Positions 24,581-32,728 of a stretch of DNA of 33,579 nucleotides are shown here, one piece after another. A model generated the notes under the pieces. The model saw only the letters and a list, made by a program, of their open reading frames with translations, did not search any database and had not been told where the DNA came from. The translations under genes were made by a program, and so were the position numbers. The stretch covers positions 1-33,579 of the forward strand of contig JAYOFM010000024.1 of assembly GCA_038117225.1 (NCBI GenBank), written 5' to 3'. Position 1 is the stretch's first letter; every line of letters begins with the position of its first letter. The DNA comes from JAYOFM01 sp038117225 (GTDB lineage: Bacteria; Pseudomonadota; Alphaproteobacteria; Rhodospirillales; Casp-alpha2).

Positions 24581-26146
24581 ATGTTTGGACGACGCGGAGT
24601 ACAGCCACAGACCGATAGCCAGCCGGCAGCGGCGCCGTCGCCACCGCCGCCTCCGCCGCCGGCCAATCCCGTGGCGCCGCCCGCCGAGGTGGCGCGTCTG
24701 ACCCCCGCAGACGACACGTCCGCTGGCTCTGTCTCCGCCGAATCACCCCCACCAGCCGCGCCCGAACCCGAGACGCCGCCAGCTATAGCCCCTGCGGATC
24801 GGGCACCGGCGAGCACCTCTGCGACAACGTCCGACATCCTGACCATGAACGGTCTGCCAGCGAAGTCCGGTATTAGTGAACGCCTTGCCGAAATCAAGGT
24901 CATGGTCTTCAACGATCTGCTGGAAGCGGTTGATCTCGCGGAAATTTCCAAGCTTGAGCCGGAGGAGGTTCGCGAGGAAATCACCGATATGACCGCCGAA
25001 ATCATCAGCATGCGGCGTTTGGTACTGAGTGTTCAGGAACAGCAGCAAGTCGTGAAGGATATCTGTAACGATATCCTCGGCCTGGGACCGTTGGAGCCGT
25101 TGATCGAACGCGATGATATCGCTGATATCATGGTCAATGGTGCCGGCCAGGTGTTCATCGAAACCGGCGGTATCATTGAATTGACCGATATCACCTTCCG
25201 CGACAACGCCCAGTTGATGAACATCTGCCAGCGTATTGTCACCGCGGTCGGCCGCCGCGTCGATGAATCTAGTCCAATTTGCGACGCCCGGCTGCTTGAC
25301 GGGTCACGCGTTAACGTCATCGCGCCACCCTTGGCCATCGATGGCGCCGCGCTGACAATTCGAAAGTTCAAGAAGGAAAAACTGAAGCTCGATGATCTGG
25401 TGAGATTTGGCAGTGTGACCGAGGAAGTGCGCCAAGTGCTTGAGGTGATCTCGGCGATCCGCCTCAATGTTCTGATTTCCGGCGGCACCGGTTCTGGTAA
25501 AACGACCTTGTTGAACATTATGACCGGGCACATCGACCCTGGTGAGCGGATCATCACCTGCGAGGATTCGGCGGAACTGCAACTGCAGCAACCGCACGTG
25601 GTACGGCTCGAGACGCGCCCACCCAACCTTGAAGGTGCCGGCGAAGTGAGCATGCGCGATCTTGTCAAGAACTGCCTGCGCATGCGCCCTGAACGCATCA
25701 TTGTGGGCGAGGTGCGTGGCCCAGAGGCGTTTGATCTTCTGCAGGCCATGAATACCGGTCACGATGGATCCATGGGAACCATCCATGCGAATAACCCGCG
25801 TGAAGCGATCAGCCGTGTCGAGAATATGATTGCCATGGGCGGCTATAACCTGCCGGCCAAGGCAGTCCGCGAGCAGATCGCCGCCGCCGTGCATGTTATC
25901 ATCCAGGCGCAGCGCCTGCGCGACGGCTCGCGCAAGATCACCCACATTACCGAAGTGATCGGCATGGAAGGCGATATCATCACGCTGCAGGATCTGTTTG
26001 TATTCGAATATGAAGGCGAGACCGAGGATGGCAAAATTCTCGGCGCCCATCGGTTCAGTGGCGTGCGACCGCATTTCTGGGAGAAGGCGCGTTATTACCA
26101 ACGCGAGCAGAAACTAGCCCGAGCGCTGAACATGTTTGGCGCCTGA
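24581..26146 (+). CDS. cpaF: CpaF/TadA secretion ATPase of the Tad pilus
   Basis: This 521-residue hexameric ATPase powers pilus assembly. The first 85 or so residues are a disordered Pro/Ala-rich tail (several consecutive prolines near residue 25). A helical N-domain follows (ERLAEIKVMVFNDLLEAVDL). The catalytic core has Walker A GGTGSGKTT (301-309), an Asp-box region IITCEDSAELQL, Walker B RIIVGEVRGPEA with E377, and the His box GSMGTIHANNP. The C-terminus ends with TLQDLFVFEYEGE and the family tail. A weak GGAA ribosome site precedes the ATG. It is followed after 12 bases by tadB. Confidence 0.96.
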   Translation: MFGRRGVQPQTDSQPAAAPSPPPPPPPANPVAPPAEVARLTPADDTSAGSVSAESPPPAAPEPETPPAIAPADRAPASTSATTSDILTMNGLPAKSGISERLAEIKVMVFNDLLEAVDLAEISKLEPEEVREEITDMTAEIISMRRLVLSVQEQQQVVKDICNDILGLGPLEPLIERDDIADIMVNGAGQVFIETGGIIELTDITFRDNAQLMNICQRIVTAVGRRVDESSPICDARLLDGSRVNVIAPPLAIDGAALTIRKFKKEKLKLDDLVRFGSVTEEVRQVLEVISAIRLNVLISGGTGSGKTTLLNIMTGHIDPGERIITCEDSAELQLQQPHVVRLETRPPNLEGAGEVSMRDLVKNCLRMRPERIIVGEVRGPEAFDLLQAMNTGHDGSMGTIHANNPREAISRVENMIAMGGYNLPAKAVREQIAAAVHVIIQAQRLRDGSRKITHITEVIGMEGDIITLQDLFVFEYEGETEDGKILGAHRFSGVRPHFWEKARYYQREQKLARALNMFGA

Positions 26147-26158
26147 TCGGGATTCGAC

Positions 26159-27163
26159 ATGGAAATGACTCCGCAAACCATCTTTCTGATCACGGGTGGC
26201 GCTATCACGGCGATGATCGTGCTTGGCGGCAGTTTCATTGGTATCAGCATGGTGGTTCGGCCTCGTATACTGCTGCGTCGACGCATGAATGAGATTGGTA
26301 TTATCGGCGACACCGGTGCCGCCAACGGGGGGCAAGGGGAGAAAGCGGAATCACGACGCCAGAAGCGAATTCAGGACAAGGTCAAACAGCTCGAGTCAAA
26401 GAGCAACAAGCAAAGCCGTCGCGAGACCATTCGCGCAAATATTCTCCAGGCCGGACTTGATCTCAGCATTACGGTCTATTTCGTGTTGAGTGCCGTTGTC
26501 GCCAGCGTGTTCGCCATGGGCTATCTGGTCAGCGGCAACCCGCCCATTGGTGCCGTTCCCGTCGCCATCATCTCTGGATTGTTGCTGCCCCATCTATTCC
26601 TTAAATATCTCGCGGGTAAGCGCCAAAAGCTATTTACCTCCCATTTTGCTGATGCTCTTGACCTAATTGTTCGTGGTATCCGGTCCGGCCTGCCGGTGAA
26701 CGAATGCTTCAATGTTGTCGCGCGGGAATTCGACCCCCCGGTGGGTGAGGAATTCCGGCTTTTGGTCGAAGGTCAAAACCTCGGTATGAACATGGATGAT
26801 TTGCTCGCCAAGGGCATCGAGCGCATTCCCACATCCGAGTATAAGTTCTTTGCCATCGTTCTGGAGATTCAGCGCCAGACCGGCGGCAATCTAGCAGAAA
26901 CGTTGGCCGGTTTGTCGTCGGTGCTGCGAGAACGAAAGAAGATGCGCGACAAGGCCCAAGCTATGGCCAGCGAGGCCACGGCGTCGGCGGCCATAATCGG
27001 TTCACTGCCGTTCGCCGTTGGCACTCTGTTGTCTGTCGTCAATCCAGATTACTTGATGGTCCTGTTTACCGAAAAGACTGGCAAGATGCTCGTCGCGTTT
27101 GGTCTGTTCTGGATGTTTCTGGGATCCATGGTCATGAAGAAAATGATCAATTTCAAAATGTAG
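26159..27163 (+). CDS. tadB: TadB inner-membrane platform protein (type II secretion F domain)
   Basis: TadB forms the inner-membrane platform of the Tad pilus together with TadC. The 334-residue protein has an N-terminal span (about 8-33), a basic cytoplasmic stretch rich in Lys/Arg/Gln (about 55-90), two spans near 98-145, the T2SSF domain with FADALDLIVRGIRSGLPV and TGGNLAETLAGLSSVLRERK, and C-terminal spans near 275-330. All landmarks match the family. Only 12 bases separate it from cpaF and 12 from tadC, so they are cotranscribed. Confidence 0.94.
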   Translation: MEMTPQTIFLITGGAITAMIVLGGSFIGISMVVRPRILLRRRMNEIGIIGDTGAANGGQGEKAESRRQKRIQDKVKQLESKSNKQSRRETIRANILQAGLDLSITVYFVLSAVVASVFAMGYLVSGNPPIGAVPVAIISGLLLPHLFLKYLAGKRQKLFTSHFADALDLIVRGIRSGLPVNECFNVVAREFDPPVGEEFRLLVEGQNLGMNMDDLLAKGIERIPTSEYKFFAIVLEIQRQTGGNLAETLAGLSSVLRERKKMRDKAQAMASEATASAAIIGSLPFAVGTLLSVVNPDYLMVLFTEKTGKMLVAFGLFWMFLGSMVMKKMINFKM

Positions 27164-27175
27164 GAGACGCGGAAG

Positions 27176-28147
27176 ATGGCGGCGATCGCGCGCATGGGTT
27201 TTACCGAGACGATCTTCCTGCTGCTGGTGGCGGGCGCGGTCATTGCCGTCGTCGTTTTCGCCACCACCTTCGCCGTCAAGGGAAAGCGTTCGAAACGCAT
27301 AAAATCGGTGGTCAGCAAACATCGTGGCGAGTTAAGCGCGCGCCAGTTGGAGTCCATGAACAAGCCGTCCGCCATGCGTCAACGCAAACAGAAGGCGCAT
27401 GTGGAATTGGCACAGCGGTTGGTGTCGATACTGAACCTGCAGAAGCTCATGTCGTCGAAGGAAATCCGCGAAAGCCTGGCGCAAGCGGGCCTGCGCGGGC
27501 GTTCGGCGGTGACCATGTATTTAGCATCGCGCGTCTTGATCGCCATCGTCGGGTTTGGCGTCACCTTGTTGGTGGTAGGCCTGATGAAGAAATTTCCGTA
27601 TCCAGACTTCGTACGTTTCGTGTTTGCCGGCGGAGGCGCCGCGATCGGCTTCTATCTGCCGAAGGTCTTGTTGACCAACATGGCGCAAAAGCGAAAAGAT
27701 GAGATGACGGAAACGTTCCCCGATGCCCTTGATCTCATGTTGATCTGCGTTGAATCGGGACTCGGGGTCGAAATGGCGTTTTCCCGAGTCACCGAGGAAA
27801 TCATGAACTCGTCACCCACGCTGGCGCAGGAACTCGGATTGACCTCGGCGGAACTCGCGTTTCTCGGGGACCGACGACAAGCCTATGAAAATTTCGCCAA
27901 GAGAACCGGAATGCCGGCGGTGAAGGCCCTGTCGACCACGTTGATCCAGTCCGAGCAGTACGGCACCCCCGTCGGCAAGGCACTCAAGGTCTTGGCCGAT
28001 GAGAAGCGCGGCGAGCGCATGTCCGCGGCTGAAAAGAAGGCGGCGTCCTTGCCGGCCAAGCTGACCGTGCCGATGATCATTTTCTTTTTGCCGGTGCTGT
28101 TCATCGTCGTCATCGGGCCGGCGGCCATGCAGGTCGCGAGCAGATAG
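27176..28147 (+). CDS. tadC: TadC inner-membrane platform protein (type II secretion F domain)
   Basis: This is the second platform protein, with 323 residues. It has a first span near residues 9-30, two spans near 112-160, the T2SSF core FPDALDLMLICVESGLGVEM and GTPVGKALKVLADEKRGERM, and a last span with PMIIFFLPVLFIVVIGPA near the C-terminus. A ribosome site TAGGAGACGCGGAAG covers the region just before the ATG. This is the last Tad gene on the right; TadE, TadF, TadG, Flp and CpaA do not follow. The next gene starts only 10 bases later but belongs to heptose synthesis. Confidence 0.94.
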   Translation: MAAIARMGFTETIFLLLVAGAVIAVVVFATTFAVKGKRSKRIKSVVSKHRGELSARQLESMNKPSAMRQRKQKAHVELAQRLVSILNLQKLMSSKEIRESLAQAGLRGRSAVTMYLASRVLIAIVGFGVTLLVVGLMKKFPYPDFVRFVFAGGGAAIGFYLPKVLLTNMAQKRKDEMTETFPDALDLMLICVESGLGVEMAFSRVTEEIMNSSPTLAQELGLTSAELAFLGDRRQAYENFAKRTGMPAVKALSTTLIQSEQYGTPVGKALKVLADEKRGERMSAAEKKAASLPAKLTVPMIIFFLPVLFIVVIGPAAMQVASR

Positions 28148-28157
28148 ACAGCGATAC

Positions 28158-28772
28158 GTGCCGCCGGAAACTCACCTCATGTTTGTCGCTCGGTACTTGG
28201 CGGAAACGGCGGAAATCCTTGCCGCTGTCGATCAGAACGCCGTCGAGGAAACGGTGCAAGGTTTGGCCCGCGTCCGCGCCCGCGGTGGCCGGCTGTTTAT
28301 TCTCGGCGTCGGCGGCTCGGCTGGTCACGCCAGCCACGCAGTCAACGATTTTCGAAAAATCTGCGGTTTCGAGGCCTATACTCCGACCGACAATGTTTCC
28401 GAACTGACCGCACGTATCAACGACGACGGCTGGGATACCGCCTTCGTTGAGTGGCTGAAGGGATCACGCCTCTCCAAGAGTGACGGCGTTCTGGTATTTT
28501 CCGTCGGCGGCGGCAATCGGGAGAAAATGGTTTCTGTCAATCTGGTGCGTGCGCTTGAGCATGCCGAGACGGTCGGCGCCGCGATCCATGGCATCGTCGG
28601 TTCCGACGACGGATTCACGGCGCGCGTCGCGGAGTCATGCATCGTCGTGCCGCCGCTGCATCCGGAACGCCGGACACCGCATACGGAGGGCTTGGCGGCG
28701 GTGTTATGGCACCTGATCGTCAGCCACCCGGATTTGGCGTTGAATGAGACCAAGTGGGAATCCATGCGGTGA
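28158..28772 (+). CDS. gmhA: SIS-domain phosphoheptose isomerase (GmhA-like)
   Basis: It would convert sedoheptulose 7-phosphate to D-glycero-D-manno-heptose 7-phosphate, the first committed step of bacterial heptose synthesis. The 204-residue SIS domain has the phosphate loop GVGGSAGHASHAVNDFRK, then YTPTDNVSELTARINDDGWD, and VFSVGGGNREKMVSVNL. Aligned by eye to E. coli GmhA, the catalytic glutamate after GGSAxxAxHxxx is an aspartate (in VNDFRK), while a histidine near the C-terminus (LWHLIVSH) is kept. The start is GTG at 28158; a downstream ATG at 28179 is also possible. The stop overlaps the epimerase start (GTGA). Membership in an operon with gmhB, hddA and hddC supports the call. Confidence 0.85.
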   Translation: MPPETHLMFVARYLAETAEILAAVDQNAVEETVQGLARVRARGGRLFILGVGGSAGHASHAVNDFRKICGFEAYTPTDNVSELTARINDDGWDTAFVEWLKGSRLSKSDGVLVFSVGGGNREKMVSVNLVRALEHAETVGAAIHGIVGSDDGFTARVAESCIVVPPLHPERRTPHTEGLAAVLWHLIVSHPDLALNETKWESMR

Positions 28773-29770
28773 GTGAGGCTGCCACCGCAGGGGAAACGAT
28801 CGCCACGCAGTATTTGATCATCGGCGGCGCCGGCTTCATCGGCAGCCACTTCGCCGATCATCTATTATCCGACGCGAACACGGCCCAAGTGACGGTCTAC
28901 GACAATCTATCGTCCGGACACGCATGGCATCTGGATCGGCACGCGTCCGACGCGCGCCTGCGGCTGGTCACGGCCGATGTGCACGACCGCGAACGCCTGC
29001 TTCTCGCGATGCCCGGGCACGATGTCGTCATTCACTTGGCCGCCAATCCGGACATCTCCCGCGCTGCCAACGACCCAGATGTCGATTTCGATGACGGCAC
29101 GGTGTTGACCCGGAATGTGTTGGAGGCCATGCGTGAGACCGGTGTTCCGCGCATCCTCTATGCGTCGGGTAGTGGTGTTTACGGCGATCGTGGAGATTCC
29201 GAGGTGGCGGAGGACCTTGGCAACATGCGCCCGATCTCCACCTATGGCGCCAGCAAGCTCGCCTGTGAGGCCCTGATTTCAGCCTACACCCACATGTTCG
29301 GCCTGAGCGGGCTGTGTTTTCGCTTCGCCAACGTGGTCGGTCCGCGCCAGACTCATGGGGTCGGCTATGATTTTCTCCGCAAACTTTCCGCAGATCCGAC
29401 GCGGTTGGACATTCTGGGCGATGGCCGCCAAAGCAAATCCTACTTGCATGTGGACGATACGGTGGCCGCCGTCATGCTGGCGCATCGAAATTGCGCGATC
29501 CCCTTCGATGTCTTCAACGTTGCGACAGGCGATGCCATCAGCGTGCGTGACATCGCCGAACTGGCGGTTGCCTGCATGGGGTTGGCCGACGGAAGTGTCG
29601 ACTATGTGTTCAGTGGTGGCGATCGCGGTTGGAAGGGCGATATTCCGGTCGTGCGCTTGAATGCCGACCGCATCAAGGCGCTTGGATGGCGATGCCGTCA
29701 CAGTTCCCGTGTCGCCATCGAACGTTCATTGGCGGCTCTACGCGAAGACTTGGCGCGGGAGGCCGATTAA
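28769..29770 (+). CDS. NAD-dependent sugar epimerase/dehydratase (extended SDR)
   Basis: This 333-residue cytoplasmic enzyme acts on a nucleotide sugar. The NAD-binding loop is GGAGFIG (19-25), the catalytic pair is Y159-x3-K163 in STYGASKLA, and SGSGVYGD lies before it. HVDDTVAAVMLAH and FNVATGDAISVRDIAEL are typical of GalE-like extended SDR proteins. Given its place between gmhA and gmhB, its substrate is most likely GDP-heptose or a related NDP-sugar, modified at C4 or C6; that is inference. The GTG at 28769 overlaps the gmhA stop (GTGA) and is preferred to the GTG at 28754, which would lie further inside gmhA. Confidence 0.88.
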   Translation: MSEAATAGETIATQYLIIGGAGFIGSHFADHLLSDANTAQVTVYDNLSSGHAWHLDRHASDARLRLVTADVHDRERLLLAMPGHDVVIHLAANPDISRAANDPDVDFDDGTVLTRNVLEAMRETGVPRILYASGSGVYGDRGDSEVAEDLGNMRPISTYGASKLACEALISAYTHMFGLSGLCFRFANVVGPRQTHGVGYDFLRKLSADPTRLDILGDGRQSKSYLHVDDTVAAVMLAHRNCAIPFDVFNVATGDAISVRDIAELAVACMGLADGSVDYVFSGGDRGWKGDIPVVRLNADRIKALGWRCRHSSRVAIERSLAALREDLAREAD

Positions 29771-29771
29771 C

Positions 29772-30308
29772 GTGTCACGTCGCGCCGTTTTCCTCGACCG
29801 GGATGGCGTCCTCAACTGGGCGACTGTTCGTGATGGCCGGCCGTACCCACCTGAAAATGCCGATGACCTCAAGTTTCTCCCCGGTGTCGAGGCGGCATGC
29901 CGACACCTGTCGGCCGCTGATTTTCTGTTGATCGGGGCGACCAATCAGCCTGATATTGCGCGCGGAACAACGACATTGGACGCTGTCGAGTCGATCAACG
30001 AGGCCGTCATCAAGGCGCTTGAACTCGACGATATCCGTATGTGCCCGCACGACGATGCGGACGGGTGTGACTGCCGCAAACCACGCCCCGGTCTATTGCG
30101 TGCGGCGGCGAGAGATTTTGACATCGACCTGCAATCCAGCATTATGGTCGGTGATCGCTGGCGCGACGTGGAGACGGGCATTGCGGTGGGATGTCGCACC
30201 GTATTCATCGACCATGGATATGATGAGCGGCTCCCAAGCAATGCGGATTTCACATGTGAGGGGCTGGCGCAAGCGGTGCCGTGGATCATTGGGGGATGTG
30301 AGCCATGA
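29772..30308 (+). CDS. gmhB: D,D-heptose 1,7-bisphosphate phosphatase (GmhB-like HAD)
   Basis: This 178-residue HAD phosphatase removes the C7 phosphate from heptose 1,7-bisphosphate. It shows the nucleophile and acid D9 and D11 in FLDRDGVLN, motif II in GATNQPDIAR, the zinc-loop ligands C91-P-H93 and C99-x-C101 followed by RKPRPG, and motif IV in MVGDRWRDVETG. The zinc loop is typical of GmhB. The GTG at 29772 places the HAD motif at the N-terminus as expected; longer in-frame starts lie within the epimerase gene and were rejected. It overlaps the transaldolase by ATGA. Confidence 0.92.
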   Translation: MSRRAVFLDRDGVLNWATVRDGRPYPPENADDLKFLPGVEAACRHLSAADFLLIGATNQPDIARGTTTLDAVESINEAVIKALELDDIRMCPHDDADGCDCRKPRPGLLRAAARDFDIDLQSSIMVGDRWRDVETGIAVGCRTVFIDHGYDERLPSNADFTCEGLAQAVPWIIGGCEP

Positions 30309-31024
30309 GCATGACACCGGCTGAACTTCGGGTGAAGATATTCGCCGACGGCGCTGATGTATCTGACATGGCACGTCTGAGTGAAAACCCGCTGATCCAG
30401 GGTTTCACCACAAATCCAACTTTGATGCGAAAGGCTGGTGTGGCGGACTATCGTGCTTTCGCGCGCGATGTCATTGCCGCCATCCCCGCGATGCCAATTT
30501 CGTTCGAAGTGTTCGCCGATGACTTCGACGCCATGCAACGTCAGGCCGAGGAAATCGGCACTTGGGGAGATAACGTCTATATCAAGATTCCGATTACCAA
30601 CACCCGGGCGGAAAGCGCGGTGCCGTTGATGCGCCGTCTGGCCGACCAGGGACTCAAGATAAACGCCACCGCGATGTTCACGCTCGATCACGCGCGAGCG
30701 GTTGCCGACGTCCTGGGTGGTGGGCCGGCTGCCTATGCCTCGGTCTTCGCTGGCCGAATCGCCGATAGCGGGCGCGACCCCGTGCCGCTGATGAGCGAGG
30801 CTCTCGATATCCTGGCGTCGGCGCCCAATATCGAGCTGATCTGGGCAAGCCCCCGCGAAGTCTTTGATATTGTTCGCGCCAATGACATGGGCTGCCACGT
30901 CATCACCGTGACGTCCGATCTGTTGGCGAAACTGTCCTCGTTGGGTAAGGACTTGGACGTGTTCTCGCTGGAAACGGTGCGTATGTTTCATGATGATGCG
31001 CAATCGGCCGGCTATTCGCTCTAA
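30305..31024 (+). CDS. Short transaldolase-family protein
   Basis: This 239-residue protein of the class I aldolase/transaldolase family forms a Schiff base through lysine. It has KIFADGADVSDM near the N-terminus, GFTTNPTLM (33-41), the Schiff-base lysine K94 in NVYIKIPITNT, then INATAMFTLDHA and YASVFAGRIADSG. The size matches the short TalC/fructose-6-phosphate aldolase subfamily rather than TalB (about 317 residues). It lies between gmhB and hddA with a 4-base overlap at its start, so its role is probably to supply sedoheptulose 7-phosphate to the heptose pathway. Whether it is a transaldolase or an aldolase cannot be settled by eye. Confidence 0.85.
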   Translation: MSMTPAELRVKIFADGADVSDMARLSENPLIQGFTTNPTLMRKAGVADYRAFARDVIAAIPAMPISFEVFADDFDAMQRQAEEIGTWGDNVYIKIPITNTRAESAVPLMRRLADQGLKINATAMFTLDHARAVADVLGGGPAAYASVFAGRIADSGRDPVPLMSEALDILASAPNIELIWASPREVFDIVRANDMGCHVITVTSDLLAKLSSLGKDLDVFSLETVRMFHDDAQSAGYSL

Positions 31025-31027
31025 CCA

Positions 31028-32008
31028 ATGATCATCACGCAGACACCCTTACGCATTTCCATCGGCGGCGGTGGGACCGACTTGCCGTCATACTATGAAA
31101 AGTTTGGCGGCTTCGTAATCTCGGCCGCCATCAACAAATATATCTATATCACCGTCAATCAGGCATTCCGGCCAGGATATTTTCTCAAGTATTCAGCCTA
31201 TGAGAATGTCGAGAGCATCGACGATATCAAGCATGACATCTTCCGCGAGGTTCTGCGGCGGATGGAGATCGCGCCCGATACCGAAATTGTCAGCATCGCC
31301 GACGTTCCGACGGGCACAGGGCTGGGGTCGTCCGGCAGTTTTACAGTCGGGTTGTTGCTGGCGCTGCACGCCTACCGTCGTCTGCATATCGACACGGCGG
31401 AATTGGCTCATATGGCGAATGACATCGAAATGAATGTCCTGGGGGAACCGTGCGGCAAACAGGATCACACCATCGCCGCCTACGGTGGCCTCGCGTGCCA
31501 GGAATACCATGCGGACGGCGGCGTGACGGTGACGCCGCTGGCGCTGGACGAGGGAACGCTGACGGCGCTGCGCGAAGGTCTGATGCTGTTCTTCACCGGC
31601 TATAGCCGTACCGCCGCTGATCTGCTGCATGACCAGAAACATCGATCCGACGGGGACGATGCGGCCATGCTCGACAACCTTCATTTCATCAAGGACCTGG
31701 GCAACCGCATCAAGGCAGCCTTGGAAACCGGTGCGGTCGCGGACTTCGCCGGCATGATGCACGAACACTGGCAGCGCAAGCGCACCCGGTCCGCCGGCAC
31801 GTCCAACGATCGCATCGACGCCATCTACTCCAGGGCACGGGACAACGGTGCGCTGGGCGGAAAATTGGTTGGGGCCGGGGGCGGTGGTTTCCTGTTGTTT
31901 TTTACCCATGACCGGAATCGCCTGCGCCGCGCCATGGTCACCGAAGGTCTGCAGGAAATGCATTTCGATTTCGACTTCTCCGGTTCGATCGTGCATTTGC
32001 GCGCCTGA
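31028..32008 (+). CDS. hddA: D-glycero-alpha-D-manno-heptose 7-phosphate kinase (GHMP family)
   Basis: This 326-residue sugar kinase phosphorylates the anomeric carbon of heptose 7-phosphate to give the alpha-1,7-bisphosphate. It has the N-terminal motif PLRISIGGGGTDLPSYY, GHMP motif 2 PTGTGLGSSGSF (94-105), and motif 3 around GALGGKLVGAGGGGFLLFF. A conserved CGKQDHTIAAYGG region matches HddA-type kinases. The alpha anomer leads to GDP-heptose (S-layer, capsule or O-chain type), in contrast to the ADP-beta route of HldE. The gene is three bases after the transaldolase. Confidence 0.92.
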   Translation: MIITQTPLRISIGGGGTDLPSYYEKFGGFVISAAINKYIYITVNQAFRPGYFLKYSAYENVESIDDIKHDIFREVLRRMEIAPDTEIVSIADVPTGTGLGSSGSFTVGLLLALHAYRRLHIDTAELAHMANDIEMNVLGEPCGKQDHTIAAYGGLACQEYHADGGVTVTPLALDEGTLTALREGLMLFFTGYSRTAADLLHDQKHRSDGDDAAMLDNLHFIKDLGNRIKAALETGAVADFAGMMHEHWQRKRTRSAGTSNDRIDAIYSRARDNGALGGKLVGAGGGGFLLFFTHDRNRLRRAMVTEGLQEMHFDFDFSGSIVHLRA

Positions 32009-32010
32009 CC

Positions 32011-32724
32011 ATGCAGTGTCTGATTCTCGCCGGCGGCCTTGGGACGCGCATGCGCGGCATCGCCGGCGATTTGCCCAAGACGCTGTTGCCTGTTCTCGGC
32101 CGACCGTTCGCCGACCATCAGCTGCGCTGGCTGGCGGCGGCTGGCGTTGCGCGCATCGTCTATGCCATCGGCCATCAGGGCACGGCGATCCGCGAATTTG
32201 CTGGTGACGGCGGCGATTGGGGCCTCGACGTGGTCTACAGTGATGAAGGGGACGCCGGCTTGGGGACAGCCGGTGCATTGCGTCTTGCCGTCGATCGTGG
32301 AGTAATGGATGAAGGATTCTTGGTGCTCTACGGCGATTCCTACCTGCCCATCGACTTGGCGCCGGTGTGGCGCGCGGCGGATCATGGCCGAATTCCCCTG
32401 ATGACTGTATTTCGCAACGACGGCCGGTGGGACCGCAGCAATGCTGTCGTCGCGGGCGGCCGCGTAACCTTGTTTGAGAAGGGGCGCTCCGATGCCGCTG
32501 AAATCGGCATGGATTTCATCGATTACGGTATTTCCGTGCTCAATCGTGATCTGGTGTTGGCGCAGGTGCCGGCCGGTAAACCCGTCGACCTTGCCGGTGT
32601 GTTTCATCGATTGAGCATCGCGGGCGCGTTGAGCGCGTTTGAGGTGACACAGCGTTTTTACGAGGTCGGTTCGCCCGAGGGCTTGCGTGATCTGGAAGCA
32701 TATCTTCGTGACCAGGAGGCCTGA
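32011..32724 (+). CDS. hddC: D-glycero-alpha-D-manno-heptose 1-phosphate guanylyltransferase
   Basis: This 237-residue sugar-1-phosphate nucleotidyltransferase transfers GMP from GTP to heptose 1-phosphate. It has LAGGLGTRMRG (6-16) with the catalytic arginine, PKTLLPVLGRPF (22-33), LGTAGALRLA, and the metal-binding FLVLYGDSYLPID. The C-terminal part FEVTQRFYEVGSPEGLRDLE is typical of this family. Preference for GTP is inferred from the HddA-containing operon. It starts two bases after hddA. Confidence 0.9.
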   Translation: MQCLILAGGLGTRMRGIAGDLPKTLLPVLGRPFADHQLRWLAAAGVARIVYAIGHQGTAIREFAGDGGDWGLDVVYSDEGDAGLGTAGALRLAVDRGVMDEGFLVLYGDSYLPIDLAPVWRAADHGRIPLMTVFRNDGRWDRSNAVVAGGRVTLFEKGRSDAAEIGMDFIDYGISVLNRDLVLAQVPAGKPVDLAGVFHRLSIAGALSAFEVTQRFYEVGSPEGLRDLEAYLRDQEA

Positions 32725-32728
32725 TCCG

